Part shown: positions 51,730 to 59,173 of the stretch, in pieces
Position numbering within the stretch: the first letter of the stretch is position 1
Layout of the letters: each line of letters opens with the position of its first letter
Notes under the pieces: generated by a model
What the model was told of the DNA's origin: nothing
Seen by the model: only the letters and a program-made list of their open reading frames with translations
The model's database searches: none
Assembly (NCBI RefSeq): GCF_030160115.1
Contig: NZ_BSNS01000024.1
Coordinates: forward strand, 372,001-436,000
Length of the DNA: 64,000 nt
DNA from: Devosia nitrariae
Lineage (GTDB): Bacteria; Pseudomonadota; Alphaproteobacteria; Rhizobiales; Devosiaceae
Reading direction: 5' to 3'
Program-made: the position numbers and the translations under genes

Positions 51730-52770
51730 ATGGTCAAAGCGATACAGGTCGGGCTCGGTAGTTGGGGCTTTGATTGGAGCAAAGAGGTCATTCCCAACGT
51801 GCCGTCCATCGAGGTGGTCGCCTATGCGGACGCCAGCCCGGCGGCGACCGAGCGTGTGCAGTCCGAGCTCAAGGTCGATCCGCAGATGTGCTTTGCCAGC
51901 CTCAGCGAGGCGGCAAAGGCAGTGGAGGCAGATCTCGTGATCGCCACGCTGCGCACCGAGGCGCACTATCCCGTGGTCAAGGAAGCGCTGCAGCTGGGCT
52001 TCAACGTCATCGTCGAAAAACCCTTTGCCTCGACCATGGCACAGGCCAAGGAACTGGTAGCGCTGGCCGAAGCGCAGAGCCGGGTGCTGATGGTGAGCCA
52101 GAACTACCGCTTCCAGCAGGCTCCCATAGCGGTCGCCGAGTTCATGGCTGCGCGCAAGCTCGGACCGATCAACCAGGTCTCCATCGACTTCCGCCGCCAT
52201 GCGCCGACACAGGGCTACCGTTATTGGGACATGCCCGATCCGCTGCTGGCCGACATGTCGATCCACCATTTCGACCTGATGCGCATGGTGCTCAACGTCG
52301 AGCCCGTGCGGGTCGCGTGCCGAACGTGGAACCCGGAGGGCAGCCCGTTCGCGCATCACCCGACAGGTGCCGCTCTTATCGAATTCGACACAGGTATCGT
52401 CGTCAGCTACCGGGCATCATGGGTATCGACCGGCAGGCCCACTGCCTGGTCGGGCGAATGGACGATCGACTGCTCGGAGGGTGAGATCTGGTGGACTTCG
52501 CGTGACCATTTCATGGGCAAGGCCAAACCCGATGTCGTCGAGCTGCGTCCTCTCGATGGAAAGCCAGAAAACGTCAAGCTCCCCGCGCTCGACTATGCAG
52601 ACCGTCTGGGAACGCTCGCCACCGTCGCCAAGGTGATCGAGACGGGATCGTTGCCGCCACGCTTCAGCTCGGGCAAGGATAACCTCGTGAGCCTGGCGCT
52701 CGTCCAGGCGACCATCGCCTCGGCCAATCGCGCAGGCGAGTGGGTAGACATCGCGGAGGTGATGGAATGA
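51730..52770 (+). CDS. Gfo/Idh/MocA family oxidoreductase
   Basis: A 346-residue NAD(P)-dependent dehydrogenase. ATG 51730 gives the Rossmann start MVKAIQVGLGSWG; a frame start at 51673 adds a tail with no similarity. The EKPFA motif (VEKPFASTMAQAKEL) around residue 100 and the catalytic region MSIHHFDLMRMVL around 178 are family marks. These enzymes act on sugars, inositols or related polyols, and the substrate cannot be read from sequence. It is 70 bases downstream of lpdA. Its stop overlaps the start of a GlsB-type gene by three bases, so the two are coupled although functionally unrelated in appearance. Confidence 0.88.
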   Translation: MVKAIQVGLGSWGFDWSKEVIPNVPSIEVVAYADASPAATERVQSELKVDPQMCFASLSEAAKAVEADLVIATLRTEAHYPVVKEALQLGFNVIVEKPFASTMAQAKELVALAEAQSRVLMVSQNYRFQQAPIAVAEFMAARKLGPINQVSIDFRRHAPTQGYRYWDMPDPLLADMSIHHFDLMRMVLNVEPVRVACRTWNPEGSPFAHHPTGAALIEFDTGIVVSYRASWVSTGRPTAWSGEWTIDCSEGEIWWTSRDHFMGKAKPDVVELRPLDGKPENVKLPALDYADRLGTLATVAKVIETGSLPPRFSSGKDNLVSLALVQATIASANRAGEWVDIAEVME

Positions 52771-53024
52771 GTGTCGGCGTTACGGAACTGCTGATCTTTC
52801 TGGGCATAGGACTTGTCGCGGGCTGGATCGCCGGTCTGCTACTGGGAGGTGGCGGGCTCATCCGCAGCCTGATTGTTGGTGTGATCGGAGCGTTCGTCGG
52901 TGGCTGGCTGCTGTCGGTGCTCGGCGTCAGTCTGCCGATCGGCAATGTGCTCCTCAGCCAGATCATTACGGCCACGATCGGGGCGATCGTCGTGTTGGCG
53001 GTCGCTCGCATAATCGCAGGCTAG
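52767..53024 (+). CDS. GlsB/YeaQ/YmgE family membrane protein (first copy)
   Basis: An 85-residue protein with three hydrophobic segments and the family pattern FLGIGLVAGWIAGLLLGGGG, GVIGAFVGGWLLSVLG and IITATIGAIVVLAVARII. Members (also called transglycosylase-associated proteins) are stress-induced inner-membrane proteins of unknown mechanism. Start ATG 52767 overlaps the previous stop. It is clearly a duplicate of the next gene: equal length and about half identical residues by eye. Confidence 0.85.
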   Translation: MSVGVTELLIFLGIGLVAGWIAGLLLGGGGLIRSLIVGVIGAFVGGWLLSVLGVSLPIGNVLLSQIITATIGAIVVLAVARIIAG

Positions 53025-53133
53025 GCGCGCGGCTTGAAGCCGGGGGGAACCGGGACGATATGTCGACCATCGGCGTTCCAGAGGCTGGATCATGAGCTTG
53101 CCGCAGCGCAATGAAACCGGAGGGGGATTTATC

Positions 53134-53391
53134 GTGGGCAACGACAACTTGCGGGCCATTCTCGTTTTTCTCGGCATCGGCCTCGTCGCCGGTTTCCTTG
53201 CAAGTCTGGTCGTCGGCGGTGGCGGGCTCCTCACCTATCTCGTCAGCGGCGTCATCGGCTCGTTCGTCGGGGGGTATCTGTTCTCGGCGCTCAACATCAA
53301 CCTCGGCATCAAGAACGATCTGGTGCGCCAGATCATCACCTCGACCGTGGGCGCCATCATTGTCGTCATCATCGCAAGGCTGATCGCCTAA
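53134..53391 (+). CDS. GlsB/YeaQ/YmgE family membrane protein (second copy)
   Basis: GTG 53134 is chosen because a strong GGAGGGGG (53119-53126) lies seven bases upstream and the product is then 85 residues, identical in length to its neighbour; ATG 53092 would add fourteen polar residues. The pattern FLGIGLVAGFLASLVVGGGG, GVIGSFVGGYLFSALN and IITSTVGAIIVVIIARLIA shows three helices with glycine zippers. The two copies form a tandem pair that may hetero-oligomerise. It is followed by lipA twelve bases later. Confidence 0.84.
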   Translation: MGNDNLRAILVFLGIGLVAGFLASLVVGGGGLLTYLVSGVIGSFVGGYLFSALNINLGIKNDLVRQIITSTVGAIIVVIIARLIA

Positions 53392-53403
53392 GGCAGGTAT
53401 TCC

Positions 53404-54357
53404 TTGGTTACACTGATCGACACCCGCGCGGACCGGCCGCGCCACCCGGAAAAGATCCACCGCGACGACAGTCCGGTACTGCGCAAGCCGGACTGGATCC
53501 GGGTCAAGGCACCTGGGTCTCCCGTCTACAAGGAGACCCAGAAGATCGTGCGCGAGAACAATCTCGTCACGGTCTGCGAAGAGGCCAGTTGCCCCAATAT
53601 CGGGGAGTGCTGGTCCAAGAAGCACGCGACCTTCATGATCATGGGCGAGATCTGCACGCGCGCCTGCGCCTTCTGCAATGTGCGTACCGGTCTGCCCGGA
53701 CCGCTCGATCCCAACGAGCCGGAGAACGTCGCCACGGCGGTCGAAAAGCTCGGGCTCGAGCATGTGGTCATCACCTCGGTCGATCGCGACGATCTGGCCG
53801 ACGGGGGCGCCCAGCACTTCGCCGATGTCATCCGGGCGATCCGGGCCCGGAATCCGAAAACCACGATCGAGATCCTCACTCCCGATTTCCTGCGCAAGGA
53901 CGGGGCGCTCGAAATCGTGGTCGCGGCCAAACCGGATGTCTTCAACCACAACCTTGAGACGGTGCCCTCGAAATACCTGAAGGTACGGCCGGGCGCGCGC
54001 TACTTCCACTCCATCCGGCTGCTGCAGCGGGTCAAGGAAATCGATCCCACCATCTTCACCAAGTCGGGAATCATGGTGGGGCTGGGCGAGGAACGCAATG
54101 AAGTGCTCCAGCTCATGGACGACCTCAGGAGTGCCGAAGTCGACTTCATGACCATTGGCCAATACCTGGCGCCGAGCCGCAAGCACCATCCGGTGATGGA
54201 ATTCGTCACGCCCGAGCAGTTCAAGTCCTATGCGACGGTCGCCCAGGCCAAAGGCTTCCTCCTGGTCTCATCGAGCCCGCTGACCCGTTCCTCGCATCAT
54301 GCCGGCGAGGACTTCGCGGCGCTCCGCGCTGCGCGTCTCGCCAAACTCGGGATGTGA
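53404..54357 (+). CDS. lipA: Lipoyl synthase
   Basis: This radical-SAM enzyme inserts two sulfurs into octanoyl-lysine to make lipoate. The auxiliary [4Fe-4S] cluster ligands are Cys58, Cys63 and Cys69 (CEEASCPNIGEC), and the SAM cluster Cys84, Cys88 and Cys91 (CTRACAFC). The terminal RSSHHAGE motif supplies the serine ligand of the auxiliary cluster. TTG 53404 gives 317 residues; GGCAGG precedes it. Its targets, the lipoyl domains of PdhB and PdhC, are encoded 4-7 kb upstream. It overlaps the next gene by one base. Confidence 0.97.
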   Translation: MVTLIDTRADRPRHPEKIHRDDSPVLRKPDWIRVKAPGSPVYKETQKIVRENNLVTVCEEASCPNIGECWSKKHATFMIMGEICTRACAFCNVRTGLPGPLDPNEPENVATAVEKLGLEHVVITSVDRDDLADGGAQHFADVIRAIRARNPKTTIEILTPDFLRKDGALEIVVAAKPDVFNHNLETVPSKYLKVRPGARYFHSIRLLQRVKEIDPTIFTKSGIMVGLGEERNEVLQLMDDLRSAEVDFMTIGQYLAPSRKHHPVMEFVTPEQFKSYATVAQAKGFLLVSSSPLTRSSHHAGEDFAALRAARLAKLGM

Positions 54358-54797
54358 TGAAGCGCTTCTTCGAACATCACGTACCGCATTTGCCGGATCG
54401 CATGTTCGCGTTGGTGGCGGACCTCGAATCCTACCCGCGCTTTATTCCGAACTGCCGGGCGATGTCGGTCACGGTCGACAGCAGCGCGCCGGACGACGTA
54501 CGCTATGCCAAGATGACGCTGAGCTTCGGGCCGGTCACCCAATCCTACACAAGCCGGGTCGCGCTCGACCGTGAGACGCGCACGATCCGGGCCAAGGCGA
54601 CGGATGGGCCCTTCGCCTATCTCGACAGCGTCTGGAGCTTTGAGCCGGAAGGGATGGGCACGCGCATCCGCTTCGAGATCGACTTCAAGATCTCCAACCC
54701 GCTGTTAGCGGCTGTCGCCGAGCCGGCGTTCGCCGCCAAGCAGGAGGAAATCCTCGACGCTTTCGAGGAGGAGGCGGACCGGCGCTATGGAGTCTGA
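54357..54797 (+). CDS. Coq10/RatA-type START domain protein
   Basis: A 146-residue SRPBCC/START-fold protein. It opens HHVPHLPDRMFALVADLESYPRFIPNCRAM in pieces, with the conserved WxxYPxF-type segment as ESYPRFIPNC, and ends with the long helix LAAVAEPAFAAKQEEILDAFEEEA. Homologues are named RatA 'toxin' in E. coli and Coq10, a ubiquinone-binding protein needed for respiration, in mitochondria. In alphaproteobacteria the Coq10-like role is more plausible. No antitoxin partner fitting RatB is adjacent. ATG 54357 overlaps the lipA stop (TGATG), so expression is coupled to lipA. Confidence 0.88.
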   Translation: MKRFFEHHVPHLPDRMFALVADLESYPRFIPNCRAMSVTVDSSAPDDVRYAKMTLSFGPVTQSYTSRVALDRETRTIRAKATDGPFAYLDSVWSFEPEGMGTRIRFEIDFKISNPLLAAVAEPAFAAKQEEILDAFEEEADRRYGV

Positions 54798-54799
54798 GG

Positions 54800-55165
54800 A
54801 TGTTTCAGAGGCTGGACTGCGTGTGCCTGCACACCAATGATCTCGAGAAGTCCCTGGCCTTCTATACCGAGATGGGATTGCGCGAGGCCTGGCGCCTGGA
54901 GCGGACCACGGATGAGGGCATCCCCTGGACGTTGGTCGGGCTTGATTTTCCTGATAACACTAGTTCACAACTGACGCTCAGCACCCACCCGGAGCGCAAA
55001 GTCATCGACGTCGAGATCCGGGTCGAAGATGTGCCGACCGCCTATCGCGCATTGCGCGCCAACTCGCAGATCGAGTGGCTCGCCGAGCCGTTTCCCATCG
55101 AGGAAGGACATGTGGCCGTCATGACTGCGCCAGACGGGAATGTGCTGGTACTGATCGGCGGTTAG
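54800..55165 (+). CDS. VOC (glyoxalase/bleomycin resistance) family protein
   Basis: A 121-residue protein with two beta-alpha-beta-beta-beta modules. The first starts RLDCVCLHTNDLEKSLAFYTEMGL, with the metal-ligand histidine position occupied, and the second ends with VAVMTAPDGNVLVLI, where a glutamate ligand is expected but valine stands. Metal binding is therefore doubtful, and glyoxalase I activity cannot be claimed. It begins two bases after the Coq10-like gene. Its stop codon lies inside a palindrome shared with the convergent pncC gene. Confidence 0.8.
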   Translation: MFQRLDCVCLHTNDLEKSLAFYTEMGLREAWRLERTTDEGIPWTLVGLDFPDNTSSQLTLSTHPERKVIDVEIRVEDVPTAYRALRANSQIEWLAEPFPIEEGHVAVMTAPDGNVLVLIGG

Positions 55166-55195
55166 AGCGCGATGCGAAATCGGATCGCGCTCTAA
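55162..55195. repeat. Dispersed palindromic repeat, copy D, spanning two convergent stops
   Basis: TTAGAGCGCGAT, ten-base loop, ATCGCGCTCTAA: a perfect twelve-pair inverted repeat. It has the GAGCGCG-GAT/ATCGCG-GCTC core of the longer copies. It contains the TAG stop of the VOC gene (55163-55165) and the stop of pncC on the other strand (55192-55194). It may serve as a bidirectional terminator or RNA 3'-end protector although no U-run follows. Confidence 0.8.
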
Positions 55196-55698
55196 CGAGA
55201 ACCGACGCCGTTCTCGACCACGTCCAGCACCAGCTTCAGCGCCTCTGCGACCGCCGCCTTGCGGATCGCCTCGCGCCCGAGATCGCCGAACCGCCTTTCG
55301 ATGACCTTGGTGCCTTCGTTCGACGAGACCGCAAGGTAGACAAGACCAACCGGCTTCTTTTCGCTGCCCCCGTCCGGACCGGCGATACCCGTGACGGCGA
55401 GGGCATAATCGGTATGGGCAGTGTTGCGCGCGCCGTCGGCCATGGCGCGCGCCACCTGGTTCGAAACGGCGCCATAGTCGCGGATCAGCCGGGCGGGAAC
55501 CCGGATCATGCGCGTCTTAGCTGCGTTGTCGTAGGTTACATAGCCGCCATAAAAGACGGCGGACGAGCCCGGCACGTCGGTCAGGGCGCCGGCGACCAGC
55601 CCGCCGGTGCAGCTTTCGGCGGTGGCGATAGTCGCCTTGGCTTGGGTCAGAAGCTCGATGACCCGCTTGGCCGGGTCGGGCAGGGGCTTGGCCGCCAT
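55192..55698 (-). CDS. pncC: CinA-family nicotinamide-nucleotide amidohydrolase
   Basis: A 168-residue standalone CinA C-terminal domain, which deamidates nicotinamide mononucleotide to nicotinate mononucleotide in pyridine nucleotide recycling. TIATAESCTGGLVAGALTDVPGSS (about 23-46), with the catalytic serine and the AESCTGG motif, and ALAVTGIAGPDGG (about 100-112) are diagnostic. The N-terminal COG1058 domain of full-length CinA is absent, as is usual in proteobacteria. It follows ispDF on the minus strand with two bases between them, so the two form an operon. Confidence 0.9.
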   Translation of the reverse strand: MAAKPLPDPAKRVIELLTQAKATIATAESCTGGLVAGALTDVPGSSAVFYGGYVTYDNAAKTRMIRVPARLIRDYGAVSNQVARAMADGARNTAHTDYALAVTGIAGPDGGSEKKPVGLVYLAVSSNEGTKVIERRFGDLGREAIRKAAVAEALKLVLDVVENGVGSR

Positions 55699-55699
55699 G

Positions 55700-56893
55700 T
55701 CACTCTTGCCTCGGCAATTCGATGGATGCGCTGGCCATAGCCGTTATGCCCTCCTCCCGGCCGGTGAAGCCCAGCCTTTCGCTTGTCGTTGCCTTGACCG
55801 CCACACGGGTCTCCCCCAACCCGCAGACGGCTGCTATCGCCCGCCGCATGGCAGGTACGTGTGCTCCGATCCTGGGCGCCTCGCACACGATTGTCACGTC
55901 AAGATTGACGATACGGCCGCCACGGGCAGCGACGAGGCCGGCGGCATGCTCGAGAAAGATTCGCGACGGCGCCCCCTTCCACTGCGGGTCGCTCGGTGGA
56001 AAGTGCTGGCCGATATCGCCTTCGCCGAGTGCGCCATAGATCGCATCGGTCAGGGCATGCAGCGCTACATCGGCATCCGAATGCCCTTTGAGCTTGCGGG
56101 TGTGGGGGATCTCGATGCCGCCCAGCCAGACCGCGTCGCCCGCCTCGAAAGCGTGCACGTCGAAGCCGGTACCCACACGCGTCTCCATGGCAAGATGGCC
56201 TCCAGTCAGAATGCGTTCGGCGCGATCGAAGTCTTCGGGCGCCGTGATCTTGATGTTGCGGGTGTTTCCGAGCGTCAGGACCACCTTGAGCCCGGCCCAT
56301 TCGGCAATCATCGCGTCGTCGGTGAAATCGCGGGGCAGGGCAGCGGCGCGCATGTGGGCGGACAGAATCTGTGGATAACGAAAACCCTGCGGCGTCTGTG
56401 CGGAGAAAAGGGTGTTCCGGTCCTCGGTGGCGGTAACCGTGGTCCCGTCCGGCGACCGCTTGATGGTGTCGGTGACAGGCACGGCCGGCAAGGCGCCGTC
56501 GCTGGCCGCGAGAGCGGCCATGACGCCTTCGATGATGTCCCGCGTCACCAGAGGTCGGGCTGCGTCCTGGATCAGCACGTGGTCGGGCCGCTTGGCGCCG
56601 ACAGCCTGGAGGCCGGCAAGGACCGAGGCCTGGCGGGTGGCGCCGCCAAGGATGGGCGGCATCAGCCGTGGATGGTCGAGGCCGAGCGCTGCATAGTGCC
56701 CCGCGTGGTCGGCATTGATGACGGGCACGACATGATCTATCGCCTCGCTGGCAAGAAATGCACGCACAGTGCGCGACAGGACCGCCTCGCCGAGCAAATG
56801 ACGATATTGCTTTGGAAGGCTGCCATTTGCGGTTCCGGCCCGCTCGCCGCGACCCGCGGCAACGATGATCACGGCTGTGGTTTTTCGGGCCAT
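55700..56893 (-). CDS. ispDF: Bifunctional IspD-IspF enzyme of the MEP isoprenoid pathway
   Basis: A fusion of two enzymes. Residues about 1-230 are IspD (CTP to methylerythritol-4-phosphate cytidylyltransferase), with VIIVAAGRGERAG, LPKQYRHL and IQDAARPLVT. Residues about 236-397 are IspF (2C-methyl-erythritol 2,4-cyclodiphosphate synthase), with the zinc ligands in GTGFDVHAF and GHSDADVALHAL and the ending KATTSERLGFTGREEGI. IspE, the step in between, is absent from the window. The fusion is common in alphaproteobacteria. It is divergent from dusB across a 160-base promoter region. Confidence 0.97.
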   Translation of the reverse strand: MARKTTAVIIVAAGRGERAGTANGSLPKQYRHLLGEAVLSRTVRAFLASEAIDHVVPVINADHAGHYAALGLDHPRLMPPILGGATRQASVLAGLQAVGAKRPDHVLIQDAARPLVTRDIIEGVMAALAASDGALPAVPVTDTIKRSPDGTTVTATEDRNTLFSAQTPQGFRYPQILSAHMRAAALPRDFTDDAMIAEWAGLKVVLTLGNTRNIKITAPEDFDRAERILTGGHLAMETRVGTGFDVHAFEAGDAVWLGGIEIPHTRKLKGHSDADVALHALTDAIYGALGEGDIGQHFPPSDPQWKGAPSRIFLEHAAGLVAARGGRIVNLDVTIVCEAPRIGAHVPAMRRAIAAVCGLGETRVAVKATTSERLGFTGREEGITAMASASIELPRQE

Positions 56894-57053
56894 AGGGTCT
56901 CGTGGTGGTCAAAGTGCTGTCACACAGCGCTGATCTATCGGTCTGCCTCACATGCGGCAAGGGCTCTGGAGGCGCGATAAGCCTGTTGCGTCCAGCGGTG
57001 TTTTGATTATTGTGCAGGCATTCCTTGCGTCTTGACCATTTCTGGGGCAGTTT

Positions 57054-58055
57054 GTGTCTGAGTTTGCCTGCGGCTTGAGCATCGGAGATCACCTTCTCCC
57101 AAATCGCGCCTTTCTTGCGCCCATGGCCGGAATCACCGACCGCGCCTTCCGAAAGATCGCGGAAAGGTTCGGCGCCGGGCTCGTCGTCTCGGAGATGATC
57201 GCCAGTGCGGCGCTGAGCACAGGACAGGACGAGATGGTGCGTAAGCTCGGCAAGGCCGGCAGCTTGCCGCATGTGGTGCAGCTGGCTGGGTGCGAGATGG
57301 AATGGATGGCGCGCGGGGCGCAGATCGCCCACGCGGCAGGCGCCGACATCATCGATATCAACCTCGGCTGTCCGGCCAAGCGCGTGACCAACGGCTATGC
57401 CGGCTCGGCGCTGATGCGTGTGCCGGATCTGGCCCTGCGCCTGATCGATGCCGTGGTTGCCGCGACGCCTTTGCCAGTCACGGTCAAGATGCGGCTCGGC
57501 TGGGACGACGGCAGCCTCAACGCCGCCGACATCGCGCGCCGGGCCGTCGACAGCGGTGTGCAGATGATCACCGTGCACGGACGAACTCGATCGCAGTTCT
57601 ACAAGGGAGAAGCCCGCTGGCCGCTGGTGCGCGCGGTCGTCGAGGCCGTCAGCGTACCAGTCGTCGTCAACGGTGACATCGTCGACGCGACCTGCGCCCG
57701 CCAGGCCTTGGCGCAGTCTGGTGCCGCCGCGGTGATGATCGGACGCGGCGCCCAGGGGCGTCCCTGGTTGGTCGGGCAGATCGGCGCCGTGCTTATGAGC
57801 CGCGCCGCGCCGGCCGCTCCGGCCGGACGGGACCTCGCCGACCTGATCATCACGCACTATGAGGACATGCTCGGCGACTATGGGCGCGAACTCGGCGTGC
57901 GCGTCGCGCGCAAGCACCTCAACTGGTACCTGGAAGCCCAGGACCTGGTGCTCGGCAAGACCGATCGACGATCCTTGCTCGAAGGCGAAAGTCCCGAGGA
58001 CGTCATCGCAATGATCGGGGAGGTGTTTTCCGGAGAATGGAAGGCGGCCGCATGA
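57054..58055 (+). CDS. dusB: tRNA dihydrouridine synthase (NifR3-like)
   Basis: An FMN enzyme reducing uridines in the tRNA D-loop. LAPMAGITDRAFR at 21-33 is the flavin loop, and Cys106 in NLGCPAKRVTNGYAGSAL is the catalytic acid. TVHGRTRSQFYKG and the GDI and IGRGAQGRPWL segments bind FMN phosphate. The 333-residue length is standard. GTG 57054 follows GGGGCAG. It leads directly into ntrB with a four-base overlap. This dusB (nifR3)-ntrBC order is widespread in proteobacteria, probably for operon expression reasons. Confidence 0.95.
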   Translation: MSEFACGLSIGDHLLPNRAFLAPMAGITDRAFRKIAERFGAGLVVSEMIASAALSTGQDEMVRKLGKAGSLPHVVQLAGCEMEWMARGAQIAHAAGADIIDINLGCPAKRVTNGYAGSALMRVPDLALRLIDAVVAATPLPVTVKMRLGWDDGSLNAADIARRAVDSGVQMITVHGRTRSQFYKGEARWPLVRAVVEAVSVPVVVNGDIVDATCARQALAQSGAAAVMIGRGAQGRPWLVGQIGAVLMSRAAPAAPAGRDLADLIITHYEDMLGDYGRELGVRVARKHLNWYLEAQDLVLGKTDRRSLLEGESPEDVIAMIGEVFSGEWKAAA

Positions 58056-59173
58056 AAGTCAAAGTCGATCCACAGGCGTCCACCGCCGTCCTGCAGGCCT
58101 TGCCGCAGCCGATCATCGTGTGCAGCGAAGACGGCTCCATCACCTTCGTCAACTATGCCGCCGAGGCATTCTTCGGCGCCTCTCTCAGCGTGCTCGCCCG
58201 CCAGAAGCTCGAGGATCTTATCGCCTTCGGCTCGCCGATCATCAGCCTCGTCGAGACCGTGGCGCAGCGGCGCGCACCCATGACCGAGTATCGCGTGCGG
58301 GTCGGCTCCTCCCGGTTCGGCGACGAACGCATCGCCGATGTCTTTGCCAGCCCTCTCTCGGAGAGCGACGGGCGGGTCGCGCTTCTCATCCAGGAGCGCA
58401 CCATGGCCGACAAGATCGATCGGCAGATGGTCTCACGCGGGGCGGCTCGGTCGGTCACGGGCCTTGCCTCCATGCTCGCCCACGAGATCAAGAACCCGCT
58501 TTCCGGGATTCGCGGCGCTGCGCAGCTCCTGGAACAAAGCGTTCCGCCTGAGGAAATTCCGCTCGCCCGGCTGATCCGCGAGGAAACCGACCGCATCGTC
58601 GACCTCATCGACCGGGTGGAGGTGTTCGGTGACGAACGGCCGCTGGAACGCGAGCCGATCAACATCCATGTGGTGCTCGACCGGGTCAAACTCCTTGCCA
58701 AGAACGGGGTCGCCCGCGGCATCACCTTTTCGGAGGAATACGACCCGTCACTGCCGCCGGTCTACGGCAATCGCGATCAGCTCATCCAGATCTTCCTCAA
58801 TCTCGTCAAGAACGCTTCGGAGGCCCTTGAGCGGACACAGAAACCCGAGATCAAGTTCTCGACCGCATTCCGCCCCGGCATCCGCATCAGCGTGACCGGG
58901 GTCTCCGAGCGCATCTCGCTGCCGCTCGAGATCATCATCGAAGACAACGGGCCGGGCGTACCTCCAGACATCCTGCCGTTCCTCTTCGACCCGTTCGTTA
59001 CGACCAAGACCAACGGCTCGGGGCTCGGATTGGCCCTGGTGGCCAAGATCGTGGGCGATCATGGCGGCGTGATCGACTGCGACAGCCGACCGGGGCGGAC
59101 ACGGTTCCGCATCCTGCTGCCGGTCGCCAATCCCGCCTACATCGCGCCTTCCGAAGAGGTCATGGCCAAATGA
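58052..59173 (+). CDS. ntrB: Nitrogen regulation sensor histidine kinase NtrB
   Basis: A soluble kinase/phosphatase that, under control of PII, sets NtrC phosphorylation. ATG 58052 overlaps the dusB stop. A PAS domain (about 10-85, LPQPIIVCSEDGSITFVNYAAEAFFG in pieces) is followed by the HisKA box with His144 in LAHEIKNPLSGIRGAAQLLE, and the ATPase domain with N box LVKNASEALE, G1 DNGPGVP and G2 GSGLGLALV. No membrane segment is present. The 373-residue length is normal. It overlaps ntrC by four bases (ATGA). Confidence 0.96.
   Translation: MKVKVDPQASTAVLQALPQPIIVCSEDGSITFVNYAAEAFFGASLSVLARQKLEDLIAFGSPIISLVETVAQRRAPMTEYRVRVGSSRFGDERIADVFASPLSESDGRVALLIQERTMADKIDRQMVSRGAARSVTGLASMLAHEIKNPLSGIRGAAQLLEQSVPPEEIPLARLIREETDRIVDLIDRVEVFGDERPLEREPINIHVVLDRVKLLAKNGVARGITFSEEYDPSLPPVYGNRDQLIQIFLNLVKNASEALERTQKPEIKFSTAFRPGIRISVTGVSERISLPLEIIIEDNGPGVPPDILPFLFDPFVTTKTNGSGLGLALVAKIVGDHGGVIDCDSRPGRTRFRILLPVANPAYIAPSEEVMAK

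Noticed and set aside
54357..54797. A RatA-type toxin-antitoxin system.
   Set aside because: Only the START-domain protein is present, with no RatB-like partner. Coupling to lipA and alphaproteobacterial context favour a Coq10-like respiratory role.
55899..57917. A 672-residue minus-strand frame covering part of ispDF and dusB.
   Set aside because: It overlaps ispDF in another frame and is antisense to dusB; His/Arg-rich, no family.
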